Shown: piece by piece, positions 53,985 through 64,000 of the stretch | Layout: each line of letters begins with the position of its first letter | How positions within the stretch are numbered: position 1 is the stretch's first letter | NCBI GenBank assembly: GCA_964017185.1 | Contig: OZ024884.1 | Coordinates: 18,570,048-18,634,047, forward strand | Direction of reading: 5' to 3' | Source: Rugalucina vietnamica | Taxonomy: Eukaryota; Mollusca; Bivalvia; Lucinida; Lucinidae | Length of the DNA stretch: 64,000 bases | Program-made: the position numbers and the translations under genes | The notes under the pieces: model-generated | Databases searched by the model: none | Told to the model about the DNA's origin: nothing | Seen by the model: the letters and a program-made list of their open reading frames with translations, nothing else

Positions 53985-54262
53985 AAAAGGAACGTAAAGC
54001 AACAATTTAACCCATATTTGACGAATGGATTCTCTCATCGTTATCAATTGGGTGAGTCCAATTTCATTTTTAGGGATTTTAGGAGTGATTTTTTATTTAT
54101 TTTTTTTTATCTCATTTTTCGATGACATTTCTCTGTGCAAACAGAATAGCTTCAGATGGGACGCCGCCTTCTGCGGCGTCACATCTGGGGCTATACTGTT
54201 TGCCTACGTCCCACAAAAGGGACGCCAGACTTATATGAGTAAAACAAACATAAATCCCTTTT
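53985..54262 (-). mobile_element. HP3 hairpin MITE, reverse
   Basis: AACCCATATTTGACGAATGG at the left, then the hairpin AGATGGGACGCCGCCTTCTG and partner GCGGCGTCACATCTGGGGCT around 54150-54195, then GGGACGCCAGACTTATATGA. It shows the uninterrupted form of the site used by the hAT-like element at 6449. Confidence 0.8.
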
Positions 54263-54324
54263 CGCGATAAAACGTAAGTCTACGTCGAGGAATTTTCACT
54301 TATGTGTGACGAGACCTTTAACCT

Positions 54325-54561
54325 TGTTTTTATGTATAAAAACTGGGGTTTGGAAGGCTATACCTATTTTTCGTACTTTTGTTTTGCTCCAAAATATAAA
54401 TTGTGGGTACTCGTTAGAACCGCCTTGCCGATGCGGTTCTAACGTGTACCCACAATCCATGTTTTGAGCAAAAATATTAAAAATATAACAACAATCTACT
54501 GAAAATTTTCAATTTTTATAGCTTAAGAAAATTTTGTATATTGCATGGACATGTTTTCGTA
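54325..54561 (-). mobile_element. HP1 hairpin MITE, reverse, complete
   Basis: Block ATAAAAACTGGGGTTTGG, hairpin at about 54390-54465 (GAACCGCCTTGCCGATGCGG), AT-rich half, left tip TGCATGGACATGTTTTCGTAATG. Confidence 0.85.
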
Positions 54562-56240
54562 ATGCGATTTAAATGATTGGTGACAAAAACTGGGACAATA
54601 TTCTGCCTAGTTTCACACCTGGCTTGTCCGATATATTAACCTGTTTTATTTTAAGAGTGGCGCACGGTGTGTGCGCCGCGTGATATCTCATCGTTATTTT
54701 AATGCGTCTTTTGTGATATAATTGCCATTATTTATATGTTAAAAGTTCGTAATGTCCAGAATCTCAGACAGCGATGGCTTTTGAATTCTAATATTTATAT
54801 TCTTACATACACGTAAGGTGACATTGAGGAGATAGATTATCGAAGTTGTGTGAGACTGCCATTAAAACTCATAATGATATTTATTTTCTTAACGGGAATG
54901 TTTGCCAACAATTACGGGAATTATGTATAATTAAAATCACATATTTTGGTTATCGCCCGCGACATACCCCGGGAGCTAATTTGACCTACCTTGCATTTCC
55001 CCCAGAACAATTTTTCATGGGTGCCAAATCGTTCATTTTGGGCCCCAGAAATGGAAAGCATTTTTGTCCTCAAAGATAAATTCTTCGCACTATTAAAATG
55101 CATGAGTTAACATGATTCTTGAGCATACATACAAAATTGGTTTTATCTCCGCTGTTTCTTATCCTAGACCACTCATCTTGGTCTCATTTTAAAGTTTGTT
55201 CTTTCATCCCATGGTAAGTAATGCAAGTTAAATAATTTGTATATTCATGAATTTTAATGAAATCATTAAAAATGAAGGAGAATCGTTAAAAATCCAAAAA
55301 TAAACTTATTTCAGATCCAAATTATCATTGTGAAACTTTGTTATTGAACCAGTTTTATCATCTTACAAATTTATTGATGTCATGGACCTAAATGAAAATT
55401 ATCCCCTTTGCATTTTCATGAATATAAATAAAAATGTCGAAATTCGAGGAAACATGAGGGAAAACTATAGCCATTGCAATGTTTTGCCGGATATAAGATC
55501 TAAACCAATTCTCATGACTGCTAGTATGGTCAGAGGACCACCTTAATGCCATAAAATATTGTCTTCAACAATGAACACATGTGCATGATGTAAAATTACA
55601 TAGTTTCCGCACCTACATGTACCCCTAGTGTAATTCCAAAGAGTAGGGTGAACTTACAAAAATATCCATATACCACAATGGCATGCTCTAGAATACTATA
55701 ATTGGTCTGATAGTGATTTATTGACCGAGTAATTTAACCCCAATGCCTATTATTCAAATCGTTTAATTTGCTTATTCATGAAAATTAATAAAACACACCA
55801 TAAATTGGAGAAAAATCGTGGAAAAATAAGAGGTATACATACAAAATTACTTGAACTAGAGCTGTAACAAACCCAGGAATGATTACAAGGACAATGTTCT
55901 ACAACAATATAATCTGATATAAAAATCATCAGTGACTTTTGGTGTATTAATGCGATCTTTTATACATAAGAGAAACATCAACGAAAAAAGTCAGTCTCAC
56001 CTATAACCAGTTATCAGATAGTCAACGGCGTTTATGCTTTGCCTGGAGGCATAAGACGTCCATCTTTTTCTTTAGGCCCCAATGGGCCCATATTCCCGCC
56101 CGATCACCCTGAAGCATTGTGGTGTTCGTTTAAAGACTTTTGTTCGTAACCTTACTCTTGCCAACGTAAGGTGTGCTTCTGAAGAGGACAACTCATTCTG
56201 AAGCAATAATATATATCCCAAGTAATAATCAGATAGCAAA
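54562..56240. other. No gene seen
   Basis: AT-rich, non-repetitive by eye apart from weakly similar ATGAATTTTAATGAAATCAT / ATGAAAATTAATAAAACACA segments at 55250, 55420 and 55775. No splice-bordered open stretch worth calling. Confidence 0.5.
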
Positions 56241-56249
56241 TGTTGGACG

Positions 56250-56470
56250 TTGAGATCAGTAAAAATATTTAGAGTATTCAAAACATGTATGTTTAGAGAT
56301 AGTCATGTAATCTAAACAATGTTTCAATTATTTGACCTCGTTTGGGAATGCGTCTTTGATTTAGACAACCCTTGCTTGCATCATAATTGTCTGGTATTTG
56401 GTTGCCAAATTATATGGGTCACTGTTGAGGGCTCATAACCAGATATAGCGCAATATAACACCTATTTCCC
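56250..56470. repeat. Repeat D2
   Basis: TATTTAGAGTATTCAAAACA, TTTGACCTCGTTTGGGAATG, GGTCACTGTTGAGGGCTCAT: diverged copy of the repeats at 23937 and 53490. Confidence 0.5.
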
Positions 56471-56886
56471 TCGTAGGTACGTCTGGGAAGAGAAGAGTCC
56501 TATTTGATTTAAGGGAAGATGACGAAACATGTTTTCTTTTTTAAGAAGAGTAGACCAAACAGAGTTTTCATCGTCTTCCATTTCTAAAAGGCCTCTTTTG
56601 AAACAGCATGCATGCATCTAAATAAAACTTAAATAAAGGGCGGTAATTACTAATTATTACTATTTCAATGAAACACCTATTTCCCTCGTAGGTACGTCTG
56701 AGAAGAGAAGAGTCCTATTTGATTTAAGGGAAGTTGACGAAACATGTTTTCTATTTTAAGAAGAGTAGATCAAACAGTTTTCATCGTCTTCCATTTCTAA
56801 AAGGCCTCTTTTGAAACAGCACGCATGCATCTAAATAAAACTTAAATAAAGGGCGGTAATTACTATCTATTACTATTTCAATGAAA
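56457..56886. repeat. Recent 215-bp tandem duplication
   Basis: The segment starting ACACCTATTTCCCTCGTAGG (56457 and 56672) is repeated almost unchanged, ending TTACTATTTCAATGAAA. The few differences include an AGAG gain, one AGATGACG/AGTTGACG change and a CATGCATG/CGCATGCATG change. Confidence 0.9.
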
Positions 56887-57116
56887 CCTAATAATTTTTC
56901 CAGAAAATTAAAGTGCGCGCAATTTAATGCAAACTGTGTGATAAACACTAAATAAGGCCACAACAGAGACTTGAAAATGACATGTAGCCTGATTAAGCCA
57001 TATTTGACGAATGGATTTTCCCATGTATATCATTTGGAAGAGTCTACTTTCGTGTTTTAGGTGCGTGGGGAGTCATTTTAAACTTTTTACCTGAATGTTG
57101 TTCGGCTGTCAAGTGT

Positions 57117-57480
57117 ACCATTGGTAACAATGGTACCATTAGTAGGTCTCGTGGTTGAATTTTACCATACTGGTCAATACAGCTTTAATTACACATTTTG
57201 CTCATTCTTATTTTCTACAAATACATTGTGTTATGTTTAAAAAAAAATATAGTTTCGTGCTTATATGAGAATTTCATAAACTATTTTTAGGCTCGCCATA
57301 TTGAATCGCGTGATTTTTTCTGCGTTCAACTTGGTAGATCTACTGACGCTGTATTCCGTCTGTATTATTTTCTACAAATGTTGGTAACATCGGTACCATT
57401 GGTAACAATGGTATTACCTACATTGGTAGCAATGGTATTACCAATGGTACTATTGGTATTTTGCTACCATTGGACCCGTT
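57117..57480. repeat. TACCATTGGTA-type cryptic repeat
   Basis: Clusters of GGTAACAATGGTACCATT and its variants at 57117-57145 and 57380-57475, in both orientations, giving many overlapping short palindromes. The flanking sequence between them is ordinary. Confidence 0.7.
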
Positions 57481-57914
57481 TGACCAATGCGAAGAACCAC
57501 AAACGCAGGCATAGTTTACCATGGATCGATGGCTCGATCAAACGCCTTATTTAAGAAACGCGATAAGCTCTATTTTTGTGTTCGCAAGTCAAGCAGCCCT
57601 GACATGAAAAAACACACTACAAACAGTTTAGAGCACATGCCCAAAACATATGTCTAATATCTTCACCCTTGAAATAAAACGGAAAATACCGACCGCCCCA
57701 GAATAAATGAAAAATTAAAAAGTTTTGGTCAGTTGTAAACATGGTAAAGTCACTCTAAAATACTCGCCTACGATTATTTCTCTCAGAGAAATTCTAAAAA
57801 CAGACACTGTTGATAAAGCAAATATCTGTAACAGAAAATTTCAGCCAGATTTCATATGCAAACCTTACTCTACTTATCCCATCCAAGGGTACAAGCCCAT
57901 TCACCGCCATGGGT

Positions 57915-59045
57915 AAAATCCAAGTTGACCCTAAAAGGGCCCTCAGTCTGTTGAAAGGGCTTAAGGTTTGCCTGGACCGGATGGTATGATTCATGGGGTG
58001 TTAAAAAAGTGTAAATGTAGTTCAGAAATTGCCCCGATTCTGATTATACTGAAAATAATATGACTTTTTGAGGATATAATAGTCAGAAACATTAATCAGC
58101 ATCTTTCTTTTGAATGCATTCATGCAGACTGGCAGCACGGCTTTCGTATTCAGAGGTGTTACGAAACCCAGCTGATTCAGTTCTTTCATGGCATGATAAG
58201 TAACCAGGTTCGAGCACGGACAAACGGATGTGATCATCATGGATTTCGCTAAGGACTGACAAATGGAATTTAATGTTGCCAAATGACATTCAGTGATGGT
58301 AACCCGGCACCTCCCCAGCGATGATTTTAATAACTCACTGCATCAACACACATTGGAATAGGTTCAGTCCACCAAATACCCCGGAATTACTATTACAGAC
58401 AACTTGGAATGGGGTCAACATGTTTCGGATACCTCTTGCAAAGCAGGTAAGACATTGAGTTTTCCTCGGCCCAATTTTACACTTGCACCTAGGAATATAA
58501 AGGATATAAAGGAAGCTGCATAATTTATCAAACAATGGTTTGCCCCCAGCTTGAGTATGCAGTTCCTATTTGGCATCCCTATACTAACACTGAAACAGAG
58601 ATGGTGGAGGAATGTACCTGCAAGAGATGGAGAAACACGGAGTCGGCGATATTTTGTGCGAACTTGAGTGGCCATTTCTGGAGGACCGGCGTGTGAAGTT
58701 TCCCTTAGCTTTCTTTTACAAGACTCTAATACAGTGACTCTTAACTAAGATAAATATCTGACTCCGGCGCCCAAATTAAGATATACCAGGGCTCTTGATT
58801 CACAGTGCGCGAATTATTTAATACATTGCCTATATTGATGCTCTGAATAATTCTGTCTTCCTAAGGACTATTCTACTGTGGAGAAGTCTCCCTTCTTAAG
58901 TGGTCACACGCATACTATTCAAGGCTCTTATTTAATTCACTGGTCCAGAAGTATGCGTTTTAGTTTGCCTCTTTTCCGCTTTTTGTAAATAGTTTTAATT
59001 GCCCATTCCAAAACCTTTCCCCTACTTTGCTACCCACCACACTCC
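57915..59045 (+). pseudogene. Decayed non-LTR retrotransposon (reverse transcriptase part)
   Basis: With frame changes, the translation shows typical reverse-transcriptase pieces: P-G-P-D-G-M-I-H-G-V-L near 57970, Q-H-G-F-R-I-Q-R near 58135, K-Y-P-G-I-T-I-T-D-N-L-E-W near 58375, and a Y-T-N-T-E-T-like segment near 58580 followed by F-L-E-D-R-R-V-K near 58675. The order fits the C-terminal half of a LINE pol. Several stops and frameshifts make it dead. The D-D active-site motif is not recognisable. The subfamily is uncertain (CR1- or jockey-like). Confidence 0.7.
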
Positions 59046-59067
59046 TGCGGTGATGATCGACTCAGTA

Positions 59068-59099
59068 ACTGAAGAAAGAAAGAAAGAAAAACAAGATGA

Positions 59100-59149
<50 letters not shown>

Positions 59150-59170
59150 CAAAGAAACAAAGAAATAAAT
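59068..59170. repeat. (GAAA)n microsatellite at the LINE 3' end
   Basis: CTGAAGAAAGAAAGAAAGAA and so on, later AACAAAGAAACAAAG. The position directly after the LINE remnant suggests that it grew from the LINE's own short 3' repeat. Confidence 0.9.
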
Positions 59171-59237
59171 GTAATGGAAAACTTGCGGCGACTTTTCACG
59201 TGCTGCTTCATGGACTCGCCTTACTTTCCACGCGCCA

Positions 59238-59464
59238 GGCCCCGAGGTTATAAAACTTTTTTCATGCTCAACTCAGCTAAGACTTAAATTTGTCCTGCTC
59301 ATAAATGTTAAAATGATTTTAACATTTATTAGCAGGATAAATTACAGACTTTTTTATCTTAACCTGAAATTTCCATTTATTTGGGCTATTTCGGTATTTA
59401 TGAGCAGTTGAAATTTCATGCTCAGCTGAGCTGAGCTTGAAAAAAGCTTTATAACCTCAGGGCC
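59238..59464. mobile_element. Palindromic MITE P1, copy 1
   Basis: Ends GGCCCCGAGGTTATAAAAC and TTTATAACCTCAGGGCC. Inner pairs are TTCATGCTCAACTCAGCT / CTCAGCTGAGCTGAGCTTGA and TTAACATTTATTAGCAGGAT / GTCCTGCTCATAAATGTTAA. A second copy is at 61919. Confidence 0.85.
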
Positions 59465-59761
59465 AGAGGTCAAATCAAGCTTTTCACATTCCAATCTAAA
59501 CAGAAATCTAACGCTACCTATTTCTTTCAATACAAACCCTCAGCTGTCGTTCAACCAAAAGAATAACAATATAATAACATCAAACCGCTTTACCTTCGAT
59601 ATAGATTTGCATTTGTTGATCGGAATGCTTTCAAATGGGTATATTTACTATTATGGTATACAATACATTATACAATACATGCACACGTGCTTCAGATAGC
59701 ATTGGAAAAATGTCTCAAGCTTTTCTATTGTTAACATAATTATATCTTGGAAAGGTCTAGT

Positions 59762-59985
59762 ACCAGTTGACTGGCAGCAGCGATTTTACGTTGAAATCGC
59801 TGCTGCCAGTTGACTGGCAATAGCGATTTTACGTTAAATTGGCTGCTGCCAGTTGACTGGTAATAGCGATTTTACGTTAAATTTGCTGCTGCCAGTTGAC
59901 TGTCACCAGCCATTTTTACGATAAATCGCTGCTGCCAGTCAACTGGTTATGGCAATTTTAACATAAATTAGCTGCTGCCAGATGA
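59762..59985. repeat. ~58-bp minisatellite with internal inverted words
   Basis: About four units, each GCTGCTGCCAGTTGACTGG followed by a variant of AATAGCGATTTTACGTTAAAT. CCAGTTGACTGG is self-complementary and CGCTGCTGCCAG also occurs inverted in the first unit. Confidence 0.85.
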
Positions 59986-60417
59986 CTTTTATATTTTACA
60001 AATTGTTATTTGTAGTTAAATGAAGTAACGGCAGTGTAAAAATTGTCAAAATATGAGTAAGAAATGAATCATCTGTTACTTTTTCGGTTATCTATTTTGT
60101 TGGAACTGTGTCTAAAATTCGGATAATAGAAATAATTGCGGATTATTTGACTACAAAGAAGTTTGCCACTTGTAAGTTCGTGAATTTAAATTGTAATACA
60201 TCAAAGTTGATATCATCCAGACTATGTGTAGAATAGTTCATCACATGTTATTTTGCACGTACTGCGTATGTTCCTATAACATAATCTCGATGGTTCAAAC
60301 CTTAATGACGCATGGATGAAGAAAAACATGGCTGTTGTGCGGATGGACATTGGTACATGATGCATATTGAAATGTCGATTTCAAAAGCAAAAGTAAGTTT
60401 TCAAGTTGAACTTAAAC

Positions 60418-61064
60418 AGCAGTCACACATTAGCGTATAACCCAAACGCGCACCGGGCGTATGAAAAATCTCAACACGATGAAGATTTTGGACGTACAAA
60501 AACGAATGTGTTCCTTTAGCTCGCTTTAGCAGTCACACATTAGCGAAAGATTGAGGCGTGTGTCGAACGTATAAAAAATCTCAAAGTTTCGGAGTTCGTT
60601 TGTGTTACGTCCCGACACGCTAAGCACGCGCTTTAGGCGCGCAGCAAACGTCCAACGCGCGCCTCGCACACGCTAGGGGCACGATACTTCAAAGCAATAT
60701 CTCATAAAATCGGAACGCGCATGTAGCGTACCTAAAACGAGCGCCAAACGTGTTCGAACGTATTCAACGCGCCCGTAACCTGTGTGGAACATATTCGAAA
60801 CGTATTTATATAAAACACACGTACGAGACACGCCGGGCTTCTAGAAAAATTTTAAGCATGTTTAAAAAAAATTTGAGTCGGAACGCGCGCCGACTTTTAG
60901 CGACGTACAGCGACGCGCACCGGACGCTACACCAAGGGTACCCAACGCACACGTAACGTGTTTCTAACGTGTCCCCTGACTTGCTCCTGGCGTATGTTGA
61001 ATTTTACATTTTTATCCACACGCCCGGCGCGCGTTTGGCAAAAACGCTTATATGTGACTGCTTT
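60418..61064. mobile_element. CpG-rich MITE with AGCAGTCACAC ends
   Basis: Left end AGCAGTCACACATTAGCG (repeated at 60529) and right end CGCTTATATGTGACTGCT are inverted. The inside is crowded with ACGCGC, GCGCGCC, AACGCG and CGTACG words in both orientations, in sharp contrast to the AT-rich surroundings. Small open frames on both strands follow from this repetitiveness. Confidence 0.7.
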
Positions 61065-61341
61065 TTTAAACGCAGCTCTTGTGCGAATTAAACAAAAGAA
61101 GAGCTGTAATCGGTCGTGCACTGTCCATCTACCCAACGCGTTGCAGTCTTATTTACAAATTTCTTAGTCTACACATTCAACAATAATCAAAATGGAACGA
61201 TGTTAGCTTGATTACAATTTGTTCAGATAAACATGAAACACCTCTTGTAATAGTATGTCCCACAGCTCTTAGAAACTGTAACAGAAATTTTTAACTCGAA
61301 TTCTCTCCGATTAGGCTCGGTTTCTAAAGTTTTATCTCCAG

Positions 61342-61500
61342 TATGTAATGCACCAGTCATTTGTATCCCCGGCTCCCCTAGGGCCGGGGAATAGAGGGAC
61401 TTTTAACTTTTCTTTTTTTTTCAGCTGAGAGTTGTTCTGATGAAACTAAAATATGAGAGAGGGGCTGGAATTTATTTGCAAATTAAATAAGGACCATAAA
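61342..61500. repeat. Partial N1 element
   Basis: TAATGCACCAGTCATTTGTA, AGGGCCGGGGAATAGAGGGA and, in reverse, GAGAGTTGTTCTGATGAAAC ... GAGAGGGGCTGGAATTTA, matching the N1 copy at 11655-12426. Confidence 0.65.
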
Positions 61501-61918
61501 AGCAATTTGCAATTTGATGGCCAATTATATTGACATTTGCATCGAAAAATGCAAGTCATCGTATCGCACTTTTCAAATGGTGGAAATGAATGTTACACTA
61601 CTAGGCCACCTAACTCAGTACTATCCCAAACGTGTTTGAAAGCCACCTGATGCCGTACAAATCAAAACTATTTGTATTCCTTTTTTCCTTTAAAGGAGTT
61701 CGGAAAATTGCTTTTGTGAGATGACCGAGAAGTTTTCAAAATCTCAAGTTCCAGGCGCTGACATTCATGTAGTTTATTTCCAATCGAAAAAATATGTTTC
61801 TATTGTCATTTTCGTAGGAATTCAGTAGCAATGTTACTTATGGGCGAGCTTTGTTTTGCTTTCTTTAATTTTGCTGCAGTACATTTATACTCAGGGTCGT
61901 CGGCTTTAAAAGTGTCCT

Positions 61919-62179
61919 GGCCCCAAGGTTATAAAACTTTTTTTCATGCTCAACTCAGCTGAGACTCAAATTTATCCTGCTCATAAATGTTAAAAATTGT
62001 TGGCATTTTAACATTTATTATTGTTGGCATTTTAAACGATTTATCAGCAGGATAAATTACTGGCTTTGTTAATCTAAACCTGAAATTTCCATTTATTTGG
62101 ACTATTTCAGTATTTATGAGCAGTTGAAATTTCATGCTCAGCTGAGCCTAGCTTGAAAAAGTTTTATAACCTCAGGACC
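61919..62179. mobile_element. Palindromic MITE P1, copy 2
   Basis: Ends GGCCCCAAGGTTATAAAACT and AGTTTTATAACCTCAGGACC. Same inner pairs as copy 1, plus a small duplication of TTGGCATTTTAA in the loop. Confidence 0.85.
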
Positions 62180-63540
62180 TGACCATGAGTCTGTCGAGTG
62201 GGGGAGAGCACACGGGGGTTTATCTCTCTCTCGTAATTGTAACTTACAATGACAAAAAGAAAAGAAAAAAATCATCTTCTCTGAAACCACAAGGCACAGA
62301 GCTTTTTTTTTTTTTTTTTTTTCGGATATATTTATTGTTCACGCAGCTTTTAAATCTTTAATGCGTATTTAATCAAATTTTGTTATTCTTCTCGCGGTTT
62401 ATCAAAGACTGGCGGACACAAATATACCTCAAACGTAAGTTATCATAAAAATGCCTCAAGGTGTGAAAAGAGAAGTTCAAACACGCGTACTGTAAAAACA
62501 TTTTAGGGGTATCCTTGTTTTTATGACACCTAAGCCGCACCACAAGAAAAATAAATTTGACATTTTTAATCAAAGGCCATATCTACAGCTTTAGCCAACG
62601 CCCCATCTTTTCACTACTTATTTAGCACAATGCATTTTAAAATTAAACCTCCAGACATTAAACGTGTCTGTCCTGTCCGGCTTCAGAGCTAATCAGAAAT
62701 CCCGAGGGCATTTTTTTTTATGACGCGGCTCTACAGTTTGACCATGTGATCGAATAATGTTTGATTGGTTTTATCAGAAAAAGGTGTCAATGAATCGGGA
62801 TAGGCCTAACAAAAATAAGACTTTTCGACACACCATGTTTCTTAAAACGATAACATCAGTCTACCTTAAACGTTTAGGATTGTAATCTTCTGTTTTAATG
62901 AATGTAAGGAAAAACAAACAACAAAACTCGCAGATTTGGCTAGGAATAAAAAGCCACAGGGGAAAAAGTCACAAAAAAGATTAACTTTGTCCCGATTCCT
63001 ACTTTGCGCATGGACAATTCCAGAATCGAACATTTTTTTGCACCATGTGCAGAAATGAAGATCAGGGGAATTAATCTGCTATAAGAAGCTTGACCAGCGG
63101 ATTTCCAATACCAGCGGGAGTTAGCGAGCCTAATACCTGTTATGACATTCAAGGTAGAAACTATCGCCTAGGTAATATGCCCTTAGGCATCGAATGCGCC
63201 GAGTTTGTCTATTTTTAAGGTTTAGATCTACCTGTAGAAAGGTATAAGTAGGAGATTTGTTCCGTTTTGAAATATGACTATTGGATATCTTCATTGACAA
63301 ATATTTTATTTTGAAATGAATCAACTTTACGTTCAACATCATGGTTCTATTGATCTCGTAAACTTTTAAAAGTGAAAAAAAAAAAAGTAAAAACAAAATA
63401 AAAGTCATAATAATAATGATAATAATTATAACCAAAAAGCGCTTCTGCACATACTGATCATCGGTATCTTAATTTTTTCTATTTGAACATACATGTAAGT
63501 CATGAAAACAAAACGATTCATTAAATAATAAGTACGGTTC
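62180..63540. other. No gene seen; poly-T tract
   Basis: T run at 62303-62322. The rest is AT-rich without a recognisable repeat or splice-bordered exon; a short (TAA)n-like stretch lies at 63408-63430. Confidence 0.5.
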
Positions 63541-63542
63541 TT

Positions 63543-63706
63543 GGTTGATGGTTGATTGGGGTTTAACGTCCCACCAACAGCTTAAGTCACATGGAGACGG
63601 GACCTCGGTTTATAGTCCCATCCGACGGACTGGAGAAGCCCGGGATCGAACCTGCGAACCCTGGTTTACAAGGCGAGTGACATAACCACTGCACCACGGA
63701 GGCTTC
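63543..63706 (-). mobile_element. SINE-T (Thr-tRNA-like head), reverse, complete
   Basis: Read on the minus strand: head GCCTCCGTGGTGCAGTGGTT with A box, anticodon loop CCTTGTAAAC (TGT, Thr-like), B box AGGTTCGATCCCGG. Then the body with GGTCCCGTCTCCATGTGACT and the tail GTTGGTGGGACGTTAAACCC. This is the best copy of the family in the window. Confidence 0.85.
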
Positions 63707-63713
63707 TAATAAG

Positions 63714-64000
63714 AGGGTTCATTACCCGAAATTGCACAACATGGCTCACACTTCCTCCCCTTGAATGTTACTTTGTATTCACTGCTTCCAAGATGTTAAT
63801 ATTATAATTTTATCGAAACCATTTTATCTTATATACGTATGTTTCATCTCTTTCGCGCATTCTGATCAATATCACATATTCGCTGCGTAGTCAGCAGTCT
63901 TGAAGAAATCTGCGGTGTTTCCGAAATAAAAATGCCACAATCAGATAAACTGTTTGTGTTTAGCTAATTGATTTCATGCATTCTGATCAATATCATGTGC
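63714..64000. repeat. Repeat D2 end fragment, then no feature
   Basis: GAGGGTTCATTACCCGAAAT and TCCCCTTGAATGTTACTTTG match the end of D2 at 53685-53730. After that, GCATTCTGATCAATATCA occurs twice (63858 and 63977), a short direct repeat of unknown meaning. Confidence 0.5.

Noticed and set aside
59000..59287. Lys/Glu-repeat proteins at 59.0-59.3 kb
   Set aside because: They are translations of the (GAAA)n microsatellite at the LINE 3' end.

Overview
This is a window of an animal nuclear genome, not a prokaryotic one. It is AT-rich and contains no operons or long open frames. Short exons with GT..AG borders sit among very dense transposable-element debris. The texture (TACATGTA-rich sequence, tRNA-derived SINEs, palindromic MITEs, 'atggcggccatcttgg' repeats, AGGTCA-rich tandem repeats) is what I would expect of a marine invertebrate. 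A bivalve or other mollusc is my best guess; amphioxus is the main alternative. This assignment is inference.

Three protein-coding loci can be supported. (1) 2829-3679: the last two exons of a Link-module (hyaluronan-binding type) protein, followed at 4940-5160 by two broken copies of its last exon. (2) 9234-15367, 'gene A': four exons encoding a secreted protein of about 136 aa. (3) 21108-25009 plus 43533-43673, 'gene B': a paralog of A of about 125 aa, whose last intron is 18.5 kb of transposon sequence. A and B share a core with GEKVYL, GGY.QA..DF and VGDKTI motifs. I do not recognise the family.

Almost everything else is mobile DNA, in layers. I use these working names. HP1: MITE with a GGCGGTTCTAACG hairpin and CAGGAAAACATGTCCGTG ends. 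HP2: MITE beginning GAGCC and ending GGCTC with a CTTCGCGGTAACCGCGAAG hairpin. HP3: MITE with GGCGTCCC hairpins. CAC-1, CAC-2 and CAC-3: three long-TIR elements with CAC...GTG ends and 5-bp target duplications. BIG-T: elements with about 1-kb terminal inverted repeats, each carrying a tRNA-like Pol III promoter. Also present are a complete TRIM (16730-17238), a hAT-like element (6449-7475), a nearly intact Tc1/mariner element (51216-52683), three SINE families and one decayed LINE.

Layout: 1-1.7 kb CAC-1; 2.5-5.2 kb Link gene and fragments; 5.5-9 kb MITEs and the hAT-like element; 9.2-15.4 kb gene A with TE-filled introns; 15.4-19 kb CAC-3, TRIM and MITEs; 21.1-25 kb first part of gene B with CAC-2 in intron 1; 25.9-43.3 kb three BIG-T elements in tandem with SINEs and an AGGTCA minisatellite, all inside the presumed last intron of gene B; 43.5 kb last exon of B; 44.2-45.9 kb a second CAC-1 nested in HP1; 46.7-48.7 kb a large palindromic element; 51.2-52.7 kb Tc1 nested in HP1; 57.9-59.2 kb LINE remnant; 59.7-62.2 kb minisatellite and MITEs; after that, mostly featureless sequence and one SINE.
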